From Flavobacterium shii (GTDB lineage Bacteria; Bacteroidota; Bacteroidia; Flavobacteriales; Flavobacteriaceae), in NCBI RefSeq assembly GCF_025847235.1, contig NZ_JAOZEW010000015.1, positions 62,001 through 126,000 on the forward strand: a stretch of 64,000 nucleotides of DNA, given 5' to 3'. The position numbers were made by a program, and so were the translations under genes. The notes below the pieces were generated by a model that did not search any database, was not told the DNA's origin, and saw nothing but the letters and a program-made list of their open reading frames with translations. Positions 9,404-18,060 of the stretch are shown piece by piece; the stretch's first letter is position 1, and each line of letters starts with the position of its first letter.

Positions 9404-10363
9404 TTGAAACTAACAAGAGAAATTAAAACGGCTATTTTAGTCATTGCATCAATTTTATTATTTATCTGGGGATATAGCTTTTTAAAAGGCAAAGATATCT
9501 TTACAAATTACAAAACATTTTATGTTGAATATGATAATGTAGAAGGATTAGCTACATCTGCGCCTGTTACCTTAAACGGATTGGTGATAGGTAAAATTAA
9601 CGGTATAAAAATTAACGAAGCTACAGGGAAACTACTAGTTGAGTTACAATTAAAAACTGATTTTCCTATTTCTAAATCTAGTGTAGCATCTATTTATGAG
9701 CCAGGATTAATAGGAGGAAAGCAAATAGCGATTTATCCTAACTTTAATGATAAAGAGCCTGCTGAAGATGGGCAAATACTAAAAGGTAATATCCGATTAG
9801 GATTAACTGCAAGCTTGGGAGATAAATTGGCTCCGGTACAAGATAAAATAGAGAAGATGTTGGTTAATGTTGATAAGTTGGTTACAGGATTAAATAATAT
9901 TCTGGATCAAAAAGGACAAGCCGATTTAAAAAAGAGCTTAGCAGAATTGAGTCAGACTATGGAGCAATTTCATAAAGCATCGACTAGTGTTAACTCAATT
10001 TTAGATAATAATAAAACTCAACTTCATAGTATTGTAACAGATTTTAATAAAGTATCTGGGAACTTTTCTAAAATATCTGATTCTTTAAATAAAGCGGATT
10101 TAGGTAAAACAGTTAGAAATTTAAACCAAACATTAGCAAAAGTTGATGGTATAATGAGTGGATTAAGTTCAGGAAAAGGCACTATGGGTAAATTATTAAA
10201 AGACGAAGCACTTTATAGTAATCTGCAGGCTACTTCTAAAGAATTGGAGTTGTTGTTACAAGATGTACGTTTGTCGCCAACACGTTATGTAAATGTTTCT
10301 CTTTTTGGAAAGAAAAACAAACCATATGTGGCACCAGTTAATGATTCGGTTTCTAAAAAATAA
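9404..10363 (+). CDS. MlaD/MCE-family lipid-transport protein
   Basis: 319 residues starting at TTG (9404), which fits the conserved N-terminus KLTREIKTA. One transmembrane anchor (about residues 10-27) is followed by a single MCE domain (about 35-120, with VEGLATSAPVTLNGL and the IYEPGLIGGKQI block). A long helical, coiled-coil-like C-terminal half follows (about 130-290). Such proteins form hexameric rings in the periplasm and ferry phospholipids for Mla-type ABC transporters. The permease and ATPase partners are not adjacent in this window. Directly downstream, nine bases away, begins the Fe-S membrane protein gene; the amidase-MCE-FeS order recurs in Flavobacteriia as far as I recall. Confidence 0.88.
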   Translation: MKLTREIKTAILVIASILLFIWGYSFLKGKDIFTNYKTFYVEYDNVEGLATSAPVTLNGLVIGKINGIKINEATGKLLVELQLKTDFPISKSSVASIYEPGLIGGKQIAIYPNFNDKEPAEDGQILKGNIRLGLTASLGDKLAPVQDKIEKMLVNVDKLVTGLNNILDQKGQADLKKSLAELSQTMEQFHKASTSVNSILDNNKTQLHSIVTDFNKVSGNFSKISDSLNKADLGKTVRNLNQTLAKVDGIMSGLSSGKGTMGKLLKDEALYSNLQATSKELELLLQDVRLSPTRYVNVSLFGKKNKPYVAPVNDSVSKK

Positions 10364-10372
10364 ACTTCAGTT

Positions 10373-11713
10373 ATGAGTTATTTAGATAATATTTTATTTG
10401 CAATCCTTTTAATTATTGGTTTTGGATTTTTTGCGTCAAGTGTAAAAAAAATCATTCGAAACATTAATTTGGGAGCTGATGTAAATCGTAAAGATAATCC
10501 CAAGGCACGCTGGAAAAACATGGCGATGATTGCTCTGGGACAATCCAAAATGGTAAAACGACCTGTTGCAGGAGTTTTACATATTATCATTTATGTTGGT
10601 TTTATTATCATAAATATCGAATTGCTTGAAATTATTATTGATGGATTATTTGGTACACATAGAGTTTTTGCACCATATCTGGGTCCAGTATATGATGTGC
10701 TTATAGGTTCTTTCGAAATTTTAGCATTGTTGGTTCTGGTGGCAGTGTCTGTTTTTTGGATCAGAAGAAATATTGTTCGATTGAAGCGTTTTATAAATCC
10801 AGATTTAAATGGATTTCCAAAAAGTGATGCGAATTACATTTTATATTTTGAAGTAGTTTTAATGACTTTGTTCTTGTTGATGAATGCATCCGATTTGCAT
10901 TTACAAAATGTTCCCGGAGGATTTTCGCATTTTCATAAAGCAGGAAGCTTTCCTGTAAGTCAGTTTATAGCCCCTATTTTTAATGGATTGTCAAATGAGT
11001 TGGTAATGTTGCTATCAGAGATATTCTGGTGGTTGCATATTACGGGTATTTTGATCTTTATGAACTACCTGTATTTCTCTAAACATCTGCATATCCTATT
11101 GGCTTTTCCAAATACGTATTTTGCCAATTTGAACCCGGAAGGTCAATTTGATAATCTGGAATCGGTTACAAAAGAAGTGAAATTAATGATGGATCCTAAT
11201 GCTGATCCTTTTGCGACAGCACCACCAGCAGATGAAAACGCTGCACATGTTAAATTTGGAGCAAGTGATGTTCAGGATTTAAACTGGGTTCAGTTATTAA
11301 ATGCCTATACTTGTACAGAATGTGGTCGTTGTACTTCATCCTGCCCGGCCAATCAAACAGGGAAAAAATTGTCTCCTCGTAAGATTATGATGGATACAAG
11401 AGACAGATTAGAAGAAGTTGGAAAAAATATAGATACCAATAAAGGGGTGTTTATTCCGGATAATAAGTCATTATTGAACGATTATATCACTCCCGAAGAG
11501 TTGTGGGCATGTACTTCGTGTAATGCATGTGTAGAGGAATGTCCGGTAAATATTAGTCCATTATCTATTATTATGGATATGCGTCGTTATTTGGTTATGG
11601 AACAAAGTGCAGCACCAATGCCTTTAAATGCAATGATGACGAATATTGAAAATAATGGTGCGCCTTGGCAATATAGCCAACAAGATAGATTGAACTGGAA
11701 GAATGAGAATTAA
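10373..11713 (+). CDS. membrane-bound 4Fe-4S dicluster (heterodisulfide-reductase-like) protein
   Basis: 446 residues. The N-terminal ~250 residues hold about five hydrophobic segments, starting with IL FAILLIIGFGF and including stretches near 65-95, 105-130, 155-175 and 215-240. These resemble the gamma subunit of nitrate reductase or HdrE-type quinol/menaquinol-interacting membrane domains. The C-terminal cytosolic part carries two ferredoxin motifs, CTECGRCTSSCP (from about residue 313) and CTSCNACVEECP (from about 380), for two 4Fe-4S clusters. With the next gene (CCG-domain protein) it forms an Hdr-like electron-transfer pair, possibly linking flavoprotein dehydrogenases to the quinone pool. 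The physiological donor is unknown. Confidence 0.85.
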   Translation: MSYLDNILFAILLIIGFGFFASSVKKIIRNINLGADVNRKDNPKARWKNMAMIALGQSKMVKRPVAGVLHIIIYVGFIIINIELLEIIIDGLFGTHRVFAPYLGPVYDVLIGSFEILALLVLVAVSVFWIRRNIVRLKRFINPDLNGFPKSDANYILYFEVVLMTLFLLMNASDLHLQNVPGGFSHFHKAGSFPVSQFIAPIFNGLSNELVMLLSEIFWWLHITGILIFMNYLYFSKHLHILLAFPNTYFANLNPEGQFDNLESVTKEVKLMMDPNADPFATAPPADENAAHVKFGASDVQDLNWVQLLNAYTCTECGRCTSSCPANQTGKKLSPRKIMMDTRDRLEEVGKNIDTNKGVFIPDNKSLLNDYITPEELWACTSCNACVEECPVNISPLSIIMDMRRYLVMEQSAAPMPLNAMMTNIENNGAPWQYSQQDRLNWKNEN

Positions 11714-11819
11714 AGAAGTTGCTACTTAGGTATTTGATGATTGTCACCACGAATAAATTATAGATTTTAGATTTCAGGTTAAAACATGAAACTTTAAACT
11801 TTAAACAAAATAGAGAGAA

Positions 11820-12611
11820 ATGTCAGAAAGTTTAGTTGTGCCAACAATGGCAGAGATGCTAGCTCAAGGAAAGCAACCAGAAGTTTTATTTTGGGTAGGT
11901 TGTGCAGGAAGTTTTGATGATAGAGCAAAGAAAATTACAAAAGCATTTGTACGAATATTAAATCGTGCCAATGTTCCTTTTGCAGTACTTGGTACAGAAG
12001 AGAGTTGTACTGGTGATCCTGCTAAACGTGCTGGAAATGAATTTTTGTTTCAGATGCAAGCAATGATGAATATTGAGGTTCTGAATGCTTATGAAGCAAA
12101 AAAAATAGTTACAGCTTGTCCGCATTGTTTTAATACTTTGAAGAATGAGTATCCTGAACTTGGCGGAAAATATGAAGTTGTGCATCATACGGAATTCCTA
12201 AAATCTCTGCTTGATGATGGTAGATTAACCATTGAAGGTGGGCAGTTTAAAGGAAAGCGAATTACATTTCATGATCCGTGTTATTTAGGAAGAGCCAATA
12301 AAATATATGAAGCCCCAAGAGAATTAATCGAGAAACTTGATATCGAGTTGGTCGAAATGAAACGCTCTAAGGCAAATGGTTTATGTTGTGGTGCTGGTGG
12401 TGCGCAAATGTTTAAAGATGCAGAGCCAGGTAACAAAGAAGTTAATATCGAAAGAACCGAGGACGCTCTTGAAACTAAACCAGATATAATTGCTGCTGCA
12501 TGCCCGTTTTGCAACACAATGTTAACTGATGGTATTAAAAATAAAGAAAAAGAAACTGAGACTAAAGTAATGGATATTGCCGAGTTAATCGCCAATGCAC
12601 AGGATTTGTGA
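11820..12611 (+). CDS. CCG-domain (Fe-S)-binding protein, HdrB/LutA-like
   Basis: A soluble 263-residue protein with two cysteine-rich CCG repeats. The first reads WVGCAGSFD ... CTGDPAKR ... CPHCFNTL; the second reads HDPCYLGRAN ... LCCGAGGAQMF ... ACPFCNTML. These are the signatures of HdrB, GlpC and LutA-type proteins, which bind non-cubane or regular Fe-S clusters and pass electrons. It follows the membrane dicluster protein by 106 bases on the same strand and almost certainly works with it as a two-component oxidoreductase. The substrate is not evident; lactate/glycolate-type oxidation or electron transfer from acyl-CoA metabolism are possibilities known for relatives. Confidence 0.87.
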   Translation: MSESLVVPTMAEMLAQGKQPEVLFWVGCAGSFDDRAKKITKAFVRILNRANVPFAVLGTEESCTGDPAKRAGNEFLFQMQAMMNIEVLNAYEAKKIVTACPHCFNTLKNEYPELGGKYEVVHHTEFLKSLLDDGRLTIEGGQFKGKRITFHDPCYLGRANKIYEAPRELIEKLDIELVEMKRSKANGLCCGAGGAQMFKDAEPGNKEVNIERTEDALETKPDIIAAACPFCNTMLTDGIKNKEKETETKVMDIAELIANAQDL

Positions 12612-12770
12612 GCTAAGAATCAGAGTTTTAAAAAAAAAAAGGTTCAAAGGAGCAAAGGTTTTTTGAGGTTGTGAGTTAATAAGGTTTTAAGTTTTTTAAT
12701 CTGAAATCTTACGTTCAAAATTTTCAATAATCTGGAATCTAAAATCAACAGTCTAAAATAAAAAATTAAA

Positions 12771-13253
12771 ATGTATATTCCTTTTGAAAATTTACCCGGC
12801 GAATCAAGAATCTGGATTTACCAATCCAACAGAAAGTTCTCGGATGAAGAATTTTCTGAAATCGAAACTGCTCTGCAAGGATTCTTAGAATCTTGGGCAG
12901 CACACGGAACTAGTTTAGAATCTGCTTATCAGCTTAAATACAACCGATTTATAATTATTGCTGTAAATCAGGATGTGCAGGCTGCAACAGGATGTTCTAT
13001 TGATTCATCGGTAGAATTTATTCAAAGTCTAGAGAAAAAGTATAATGTTGACTTACTTGATAAGATGAATGTTACTTTTAAACTAGGGGAACATATTGCT
13101 CATAAACCATTAATTGATTTCAAGAAAATGGTAAAAGATAAAGCTGTTACAGAGAATACAATTGTATTTAATAATCTGGTAAATAATATCGAAGAATTTA
13201 ATGAATCTTGGGAAGTTCCTGCTGGCGATAGCTGGCATAGTAGATTTTTTTAA
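12771..13253 (+). CDS. conserved 160-residue protein of unknown function
   Basis: Soluble, acidic-to-neutral protein with a compact alpha/beta pattern: an N-terminal LPGESRIWIYQSNR segment, a mid-protein YNRFIIIAVNQ strand followed by ATGCSIDSS, and a C-terminal VPAGDSWHSRFF. I recognise it as a conserved Flavobacteriia protein that databases often label 'ABC transporter ATPase'. That label cannot be right: there is no Walker A, signature or Walker B motif, and it is far too short. The invariant-looking Cys-Ser-Ile-Asp and the terminal aromatic tail suggest a real conserved fold. It follows the two Fe-S genes and precedes a strong terminator, so it may be the last gene of that transcription unit. 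Confidence 0.7.
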   Translation: MYIPFENLPGESRIWIYQSNRKFSDEEFSEIETALQGFLESWAAHGTSLESAYQLKYNRFIIIAVNQDVQAATGCSIDSSVEFIQSLEKKYNVDLLDKMNVTFKLGEHIAHKPLIDFKKMVKDKAVTENTIVFNNLVNNIEEFNESWEVPAGDSWHSRFF

Positions 13254-13277
13254 ATCATTATTATTGATGAAATACGG

Positions 13278-13304
13278 AAGGCACAAAATTATATTTTGTG
13301 CCTT
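13278..13304 (+). terminator. intrinsic terminator after the conserved unknown gene
   Basis: Perfect 12-bp stem AAGGCACAAAAT / ATTTTGTGCCTT with a three-base loop and an uninterrupted T run, 25 bases after the stop codon. It closes the amidase-MCE-FeS group. Confidence 0.88.
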
Positions 13305-13345
13305 TTTTTGTGCTTGTTGAGGATTGATAAATACGAATGAATGGT

Positions 13346-13378
13346 AAACCTAACAGGTTTTTAAAACCTGTTAGGTTT
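13346..13378. repeat. palindromic intergenic repeat
   Basis: Perfect 16-bp inverted repeat, AAACCTAACAGGTTTT, one T, then its reverse complement. It would form a long hairpin in RNA or a cruciform in DNA. I recall this sequence as an abundant dispersed palindrome in Flavobacterium genomes; a copy number cannot be obtained from one window. It sits alone in the 407-base gap between a terminator and bshA. Confidence 0.75.
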
Positions 13379-13504
13379 AGTGAGTAGTCATAGTTTTATT
13401 GTTTAGGGTATCTTTCTTACGGGTAATGTTGTTACGCCGAGGGATGAAAATGTATACTAGTAGCTCTGTAATCTTTGTCTCTGTGTCTGAGATGTGCTGT
13501 TGTA

Positions 13505-13592
13505 TGCCTCTACGGAAAACCTTTGCACCTTTGTATCTTAGTTCCGAAGTTTCGGGATAGAAGCTTAGAACTTCAGAACCTTTTTTTCTGAA
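13505..13592. repeat. degenerate CTTTG/ACCTT intergenic repeat tract
   Basis: The tract reads like repeated short units (ACCTTTGCACC, TTTGTATCTTAG, GAACTTCAGAACC) ending in a T run, about 70 bases before bshA. Related tracts occur at 12638-12665, 30338-30375, 54822-54862 and 55108-55150. They look like decayed members of one low-complexity repeat family that prefers intergenic positions. The rest of 13379-13660 shows no gene. Confidence 0.5.
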
Positions 13593-13660
13593 AAATCTAA
13601 CATTCTAAAATTTTAATTCAACGCTAATTTTGAGTACTTTCGTAAGACTAAAATTAATAC

Positions 13661-14812
13661 ATGAAAATAGCAATAGTTTGTTATCCTACTTTTGGTGGGA
13701 GCGGGGTCGTAGCAACAGAACTAGGCCTTGAATTAGCAAGACGCGGTCACGAAATACACTTTATAACTTATAGTCAGCCAGTTCGGTTGGCGCTTTTGAA
13801 TCCTAATGTACATTATCACGAAGTAAACGTTCCGGAATATCCTTTGTTTCATTACCAGCCGTATGAATTGGCTTTATCCAGCAAATTGGTCGATATGGTG
13901 AAATTATATAAGATAGAGTTACTCCATGTTCATTATGCGATTCCTCATGCGTATGCAGGCTATATGGCGAAGCAAATGCTTAAAAATGAAGGAATTCATC
14001 TCCCGATGATTACTACGCTGCACGGAACGGATATTACCTTGGTTGGGAATCACCCGTTTTATAAACCTGCAGTAACTTTTAGTATCAATAAATCGGATTA
14101 TGTGACTTCGGTTTCACAGAGTTTAAAAGATGATACCTTGAAATTGTTCAATATTAAAAATAAAATTAAGGTAATACCTAATTTTATAGAATTGGATAAG
14201 GTTAAGAAAGATCCGGATGCTCCTTGCCATCGTTACGTTATGGCTAAGGAAAATGAGCGTATTGTTACTCATATCAGTAATTTTAGAAAAGTAAAACGCA
14301 TTCCGGATATTATTAAGATTTTTTATAATATCCAAAAAGAAATACCTGCAAAATTAATGATGGTTGGTGATGGACCTGAAAAGGAAAAAGCCGAAATTTT
14401 GTGTCAGGAGTTAGGTATTTATGATAAAGTAATTTTCTTTGGGAATAGTAATGAGATAGATAAAATCTTGTGTTTTACAGATTTATTTTTGTTGCCATCC
14501 GAAACCGAAAGTTTTGGTCTCGCTGCACTTGAAGCGATGTCATGTGGAGTTCCTGTAATATCAAGTAATTCGGGCGGTTTGCCAGAAGTGAATTTCGATG
14601 GATATTCTGGATACCTAAGTGATGTTGGTAATGTTGAAGAAATGGCTGTAAATGCTCTTAAAATCCTTAAGGATGATGCGACTCTAAATGTATTTAAAGC
14701 TAATGCACTTGAGGTTGCTAAGAAATTTGACATTAAGAATATATTGCCTAAGTATGAGGCATTATACCAAAAAGCAATTAACGATTATAAAGATCACAAA
14801 GGAGTACATTAA
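13661..14812 (+). CDS. bshA: N-acetyl-alpha-D-glucosaminyl L-malate synthase
   Basis: First enzyme of bacillithiol synthesis: a retaining GT4 glycosyltransferase joining GlcNAc from UDP-GlcNAc to L-malate. At 383 residues it is full length. The N-terminal IVCYPTFGGSGVVATELG motif and the GT4 C-terminal nucleotide-sugar motif, with ETESFGLAALEAM followed by GVPVISSNSGGLPE, are clear. Other conserved blocks are LHGTDITLVG and NFRKVKRI. Bacteroidota use bacillithiol-type thiols for redox balance and electrophile detoxification, which may be relevant to the methylglyoxal genes earlier in the window. The PrcB-domain lipoprotein follows after 26 bases, so they may be co-transcribed. A TAATTTTG -7-like element lies at 13625-13632, but no good -33 TTG precedes it. 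Confidence 0.93.
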   Translation: MKIAIVCYPTFGGSGVVATELGLELARRGHEIHFITYSQPVRLALLNPNVHYHEVNVPEYPLFHYQPYELALSSKLVDMVKLYKIELLHVHYAIPHAYAGYMAKQMLKNEGIHLPMITTLHGTDITLVGNHPFYKPAVTFSINKSDYVTSVSQSLKDDTLKLFNIKNKIKVIPNFIELDKVKKDPDAPCHRYVMAKENERIVTHISNFRKVKRIPDIIKIFYNIQKEIPAKLMMVGDGPEKEKAEILCQELGIYDKVIFFGNSNEIDKILCFTDLFLLPSETESFGLAALEAMSCGVPVISSNSGGLPEVNFDGYSGYLSDVGNVEEMAVNALKILKDDATLNVFKANALEVAKKFDIKNILPKYEALYQKAINDYKDHKGVH

Positions 14813-14838
14813 GCTATTAATTTAATAAAAGTTACCAA

Positions 14839-15264
14839 ATGAAAAAATTGATGTTCTTGTTCGTTTCATTATTTGCAATTTCTTGTGGAACAACCAAAAC
14901 TGTAGATAAAAGTACCAATTTATACGAAGTCCTGACGCAACAAAGTGATGGAGGTGGGAATATTCGTTTTTTTGAAATCCTAAGCGAACCTAATGAAATC
15001 AAGATGTTGACGAGTGATGAGTCTTTAAAAGGTAAAATAAAAGAAGACGATATTCATAAGGCAAATTTTATTGTCTTGAATATGGGGGAGAAAAATACTG
15101 GTGGTTATTCTATAGGAGTTGAAAAAGTAGAAGAAACGGATAAAAATATAATTATTACAGTAAAAGAGACGGCTCCTAATCCTAGTGATATGGTAATGCA
15201 AGTGATAACTTATCCTTATGCTGTTGTAAAGATAAACTCGAAGAAAGAAATTATAATCAAATAA
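14839..15264 (+). CDS. PrcB-domain lipoprotein
   Basis: A 141-residue protein with a lipoprotein signal (MKKLMFLFVSLFAISCG; lipidated Cys at residue 16). The remaining part has the short beta-rich PrcB C-terminal-type domain, recognisable from NTGGYSIGVEKVEE and the final TYPYAVVKI strand. PrcB was named in spirochaetes as a partner of the PrcA/PrtP protease complex; in Bacteroidota the role is unknown. It probably sits at the inner face of the outer membrane or in the periplasm. It lies 26 bases after bshA and ends at a bidirectional terminator. Confidence 0.75.
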   Translation: MKKLMFLFVSLFAISCGTTKTVDKSTNLYEVLTQQSDGGGNIRFFEILSEPNEIKMLTSDESLKGKIKEDDIHKANFIVLNMGEKNTGGYSIGVEKVEETDKNIIITVKETAPNPSDMVMQVITYPYAVVKINSKKEIIIK

Positions 15265-15297
15265 AAATATCCTGTCATTTTAAATGACAGGATATTT
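15265..15297. terminator. bidirectional terminator between convergent genes
   Basis: Stem AAATATCCTGTCATTT / AAATGACAGGATATTT with A and T runs on both sides, directly after the PrcB lipoprotein stop and before the end of the convergent beta-barrel gene. It can stop transcription from either side. Confidence 0.85.
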
Positions 15298-15315
15298 TTT
15301 TATAAATACATTTTA

Positions 15316-15801
15316 TTAGAACTTGAATTTGATCCCTAATCCGATATCAATTCCAAAATCATCATAATTATAATATCCTGATCCTATTTCTGGTCTTGCG
15401 TCCAGTGACAGTAAAATAGGTACGTCTTTAAAGCCGTATTCTATACCAATATCTCCTGCTGCAAATACAAAGGTACCATTATCTCTATAGCCATTATAGT
15501 CATGACTCCAGCTACCGATACCGCCACCAACACCTGCATACCAATTAAAACCTTGGTCAATGTTCCATACCCATTGGTAAAGTCCTGTTAGTTTAAAGGC
15601 ATCAACATTGTCGTTATTTCTCCAGCCCAAATCGGCTTCAATTCTATGGTTATCGTTTAATGCTCTTTGGTAGGATATCTCTCCTCCAAATCCGTGGTTG
15701 CCTCCTAAACGTAAACCTAATGCGTTTTTAGAAATGTCTTGTGCTTGTGTCGTAAATACTAATCCTAGTAACATAATGGCCGACAGAATTATTTTTTTCA
15801 T
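15316..15801 (-). CDS. small outer-membrane beta-barrel protein
   Basis: 161 residues with a cleavable signal (MKKIILSAIMLLGLVFTTQAQ) and a body of about eight amphipathic strands rich in Gly, Tyr and Trp. It ends in the typical outer-membrane C-terminal pattern GLGIKFKF with terminal Phe. It resembles OmpW/OmpX-size barrels of Bacteroidota. No specific function can be read. It is monocistronic, convergent with the PrcB lipoprotein gene and separated from it by a bidirectional terminator. Confidence 0.8.
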   Translation of the reverse strand: MKKIILSAIMLLGLVFTTQAQDISKNALGLRLGGNHGFGGEISYQRALNDNHRIEADLGWRNNDNVDAFKLTGLYQWVWNIDQGFNWYAGVGGGIGSWSHDYNGYRDNGTFVFAAGDIGIEYGFKDVPILLSLDARPEIGSGYYNYDDFGIDIGLGIKFKF

Positions 15802-15929
15802 AAGTAACTATTTATTTAGACAAAGTTATTGGATAAATAAAATGTTAAAATTATATGAGCACTCTTAAATGTTTCATAATTCACATTTTAACTTATGATT
15901 ATATCTGTGACGATCGGGGAGGAATACCG

Positions 15930-16754
15930 TTATTTAGGAATGAATCGAGATGTAATTAATTGAGCGCTTAAGTTGTCTTCCATTTCAAAAAGATTTTCTT
16001 CTTCGGAGTAATCCATTTGAGAATAGTGAAATAATTTCCAACGTTTTTTATGGTATTCTAATGCAGTTAAGTTTTCAATCCAGTCTCCGGAATTTAGATA
16101 AAGTGTTGATCCGTTTTTGTTTTCTTTTTTTTCAATTTTTGGCTCATGAATGTGCCCGCAAATTACGTAGTCATATTTTTTTTCGATAGCTAAATCGGTC
16201 GCAGTTGTTTCAAAATCTGAAATATGCTTGACGGCTTTTTTTACACTGGCTTTTATTTTTTTGGAAAATGAATAAGGTTCTTTTCCTATTTTTGATAAGC
16301 ACCAGTTTATAAAACGATTAGTCAAAATAAGATAATCATAACCTAATCCTCCTAATTTGGCTATCCATTTGGAATGTTGTACAGAGGCATCAAATACGTC
16401 TCCATGAAAAATCCAAGCTCTTTTATTGTCTAATTCTAAAATTAATTTGTCTACCAAAGCAAAACTTCCCATTGTCATCTCGCTAAACTTTCTTAGAATT
16501 TCATCGTGATTTCCTGTCACATAATACACTTTGGTTCCTTTGGATGCGAAGCCAATAATTTTTTGGATTACCTTTAAATGAGACTTTGGGAAATATGATC
16601 TTCGAAATTGCCATGCGTCAATTATGTCTCCATTTAATACTAGTATTTTTGGTTTAATGCTTGATAGGTAGTTGCTTAACTCTTTGGCGTGACTTCCATA
16701 AGTTCCTAGGTGAACATCTGATATTACAACAACTTCAACATTTCTTTTTTTCAA
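15930..16754 (-). CDS. LpxH-type metallophosphoesterase (UDP-2,3-diacylglucosamine diphosphatase)
   Basis: 274 residues of the calcineurin-like phosphoesterase fold. Metal-binding motifs are in order: SDVHLGT (residues 12-18), NGDIIDAW, TGNHDE, FHGD and CGHIHEP. In LpxH-type enzymes this site hydrolyses UDP-2,3-diacylglucosamine to lipid X in lipid A synthesis at the inner face of the membrane. The WQFRR stretch after the GDIID motif also fits LpxH-like proteins. Bacteroidota LpxH relatives are longer than E. coli LpxH, and some annotations stop at 'metallophosphoesterase', so specificity is moderately sure. It diverges from aroC. Confidence 0.82.
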   Translation of the reverse strand: MKKRNVEVVVISDVHLGTYGSHAKELSNYLSSIKPKILVLNGDIIDAWQFRRSYFPKSHLKVIQKIIGFASKGTKVYYVTGNHDEILRKFSEMTMGSFALVDKLILELDNKRAWIFHGDVFDASVQHSKWIAKLGGLGYDYLILTNRFINWCLSKIGKEPYSFSKKIKASVKKAVKHISDFETTATDLAIEKKYDYVICGHIHEPKIEKKENKNGSTLYLNSGDWIENLTALEYHKKRWKLFHYSQMDYSEEENLFEMEDNLSAQLITSRFIPK

Positions 16755-16919
16755 TTGTTTTTGATTTGGGTTTTTACAAAATTAAAGAATATGTTATCTA
16801 TTTACTTTTAATAAATAGTTATCAATTGTTCTTCAATTTTAAGAAATCATGATGATAATACATCTTAACCTTTAGATAATAATACCAATTTTAAATTTTT
16901 TAATTTAATTCATAAAACT

Positions 16920-16927
16920 TACATTTG
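16920..16927 (+). promoter_or_regulatory. candidate -7 element for aroC
   Basis: TACATTTG matches the Bacteroidota -7 consensus TAnnTTTG, 16 bases before the aroC ATG. No TTG occurs at the expected -33 distance (the region is ATTTT-rich), so this is a partial promoter match. Confidence 0.45.
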
Positions 16928-16943
16928 CTCAAAACTAATTACA

Positions 16944-18002
16944 ATGGCGGGAAATAGCTACGGAACACTATTTAAAATTACAACATTTGGAGAATCGCAT
17001 GGGGAAGCTTTAGGCGGAATTATAGATGGTTGTCCATCGGGGATAACGCTTGATTTGGAAGCAATTCAGTTTGAGATGTCCAGAAGAAAACCGGGACAAT
17101 CAGCAATAGTAACCCAACGGAAAGAACCAGATGATGTACAATTTTTATCGGGTGTTTTTGAAGGAAAAACTACCGGTACCCCAATTGGCTTTATTATTCC
17201 GAATACAAACCAAAAATCGGATGATTATTCTCATATAAAAGATAATTACAGACCTAGTCATGCCGATTATGTTTATGATAAGAAATATGGTTTTCGTGAT
17301 TACCGTGGCGGAGGTCGTAGCTCTGCTCGTGAAACTGCAAGTAGAGTTGTTGCTGGAGCGATTGCCAAACAAATGTTGCCAAACATTAAGATTAATGCTT
17401 ACGTTTCGTCTGTAGGACCTATACATTTGAATACACCATATCAAGAGTTGGATTTTTCTAAAACCGAAAATAATCCTGTTCGTTGTCCTGATGAAGCAGC
17501 TGCAGTGATTATGGAAGAATATATTAGAGACATAAGAAAACAAGGAGACACGGTAGGTGGTGTTGTATCTTGTGTAATCCAGAATGTTCCAGTAGGTTTA
17601 GGTGAGCCTGTTTTTGATAAATTACATGCCGAATTAGGAAAAGCAATGCTTTCTATCAATGCTGTAAAAGGTTTCGAATATGGTAGTGGTTTTTCTGGGT
17701 CGGAAATGAAAGGAAGTGAACATAACGATTTATATAATCCTGATGGAACTACAAAGACGAATCTTTCGGGAGGAATCCAAGGTGGAATTAGTAACGGAAT
17801 GGATATTTATTTTAGAGTAGCCTTTAAACCTGTTGCTACAATTATGCAAACACAGGATTCACTGGATAATAAAGGAAATATTACACCAATGACAGGTAAA
17901 GGACGCCATGATCCATGTGTTGTGCCTCGTGCTGTGCCTATTGTAGAAGCTATGGCTGCAATAGTTCTTGCAGATTTCCATTTGATAAATAAAACATATT
18001 AG
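16944..18002 (+). CDS. aroC: chorismate synthase
   Basis: Final step of the shikimate pathway: conversion of 5-enolpyruvylshikimate 3-phosphate to chorismate with reduced FMN. The 352 residues are full length. The family signatures [18 protein letters not shown] (near residue 15), RRKPGQSAI, the [13 protein letters not shown] block (about residue 120) and the C-terminal [18 protein letters not shown] are intact. Transcribed divergently from the LpxH-type gene and followed after 58 bases by the symporter gene, with which it may share a transcript. Confidence 0.96.
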   Translation: MAGNSYGTLFKITTFGESHGEALGGIIDGCPSGITLDLEAIQFEMSRRKPGQSAIVTQRKEPDDVQFLSGVFEGKTTGTPIGFIIPNTNQKSDDYSHIKDNYRPSHADYVYDKKYGFRDYRGGGRSSARETASRVVAGAIAKQMLPNIKINAYVSSVGPIHLNTPYQELDFSKTENNPVRCPDEAAAVIMEEYIRDIRKQGDTVGGVVSCVIQNVPVGLGEPVFDKLHAELGKAMLSINAVKGFEYGSGFSGSEMKGSEHNDLYNPDGTTKTNLSGGIQGGISNGMDIYFRVAFKPVATIMQTQDSLDNKGNITPMTGKGRHDPCVVPRAVPIVEAMAAIVLADFHLINKTY

Positions 18003-18060
18003 CGAGATACGTAAGGCAGGTGAGCGTCTTATATTTAATTAATAATACAAAAAACAGTTA

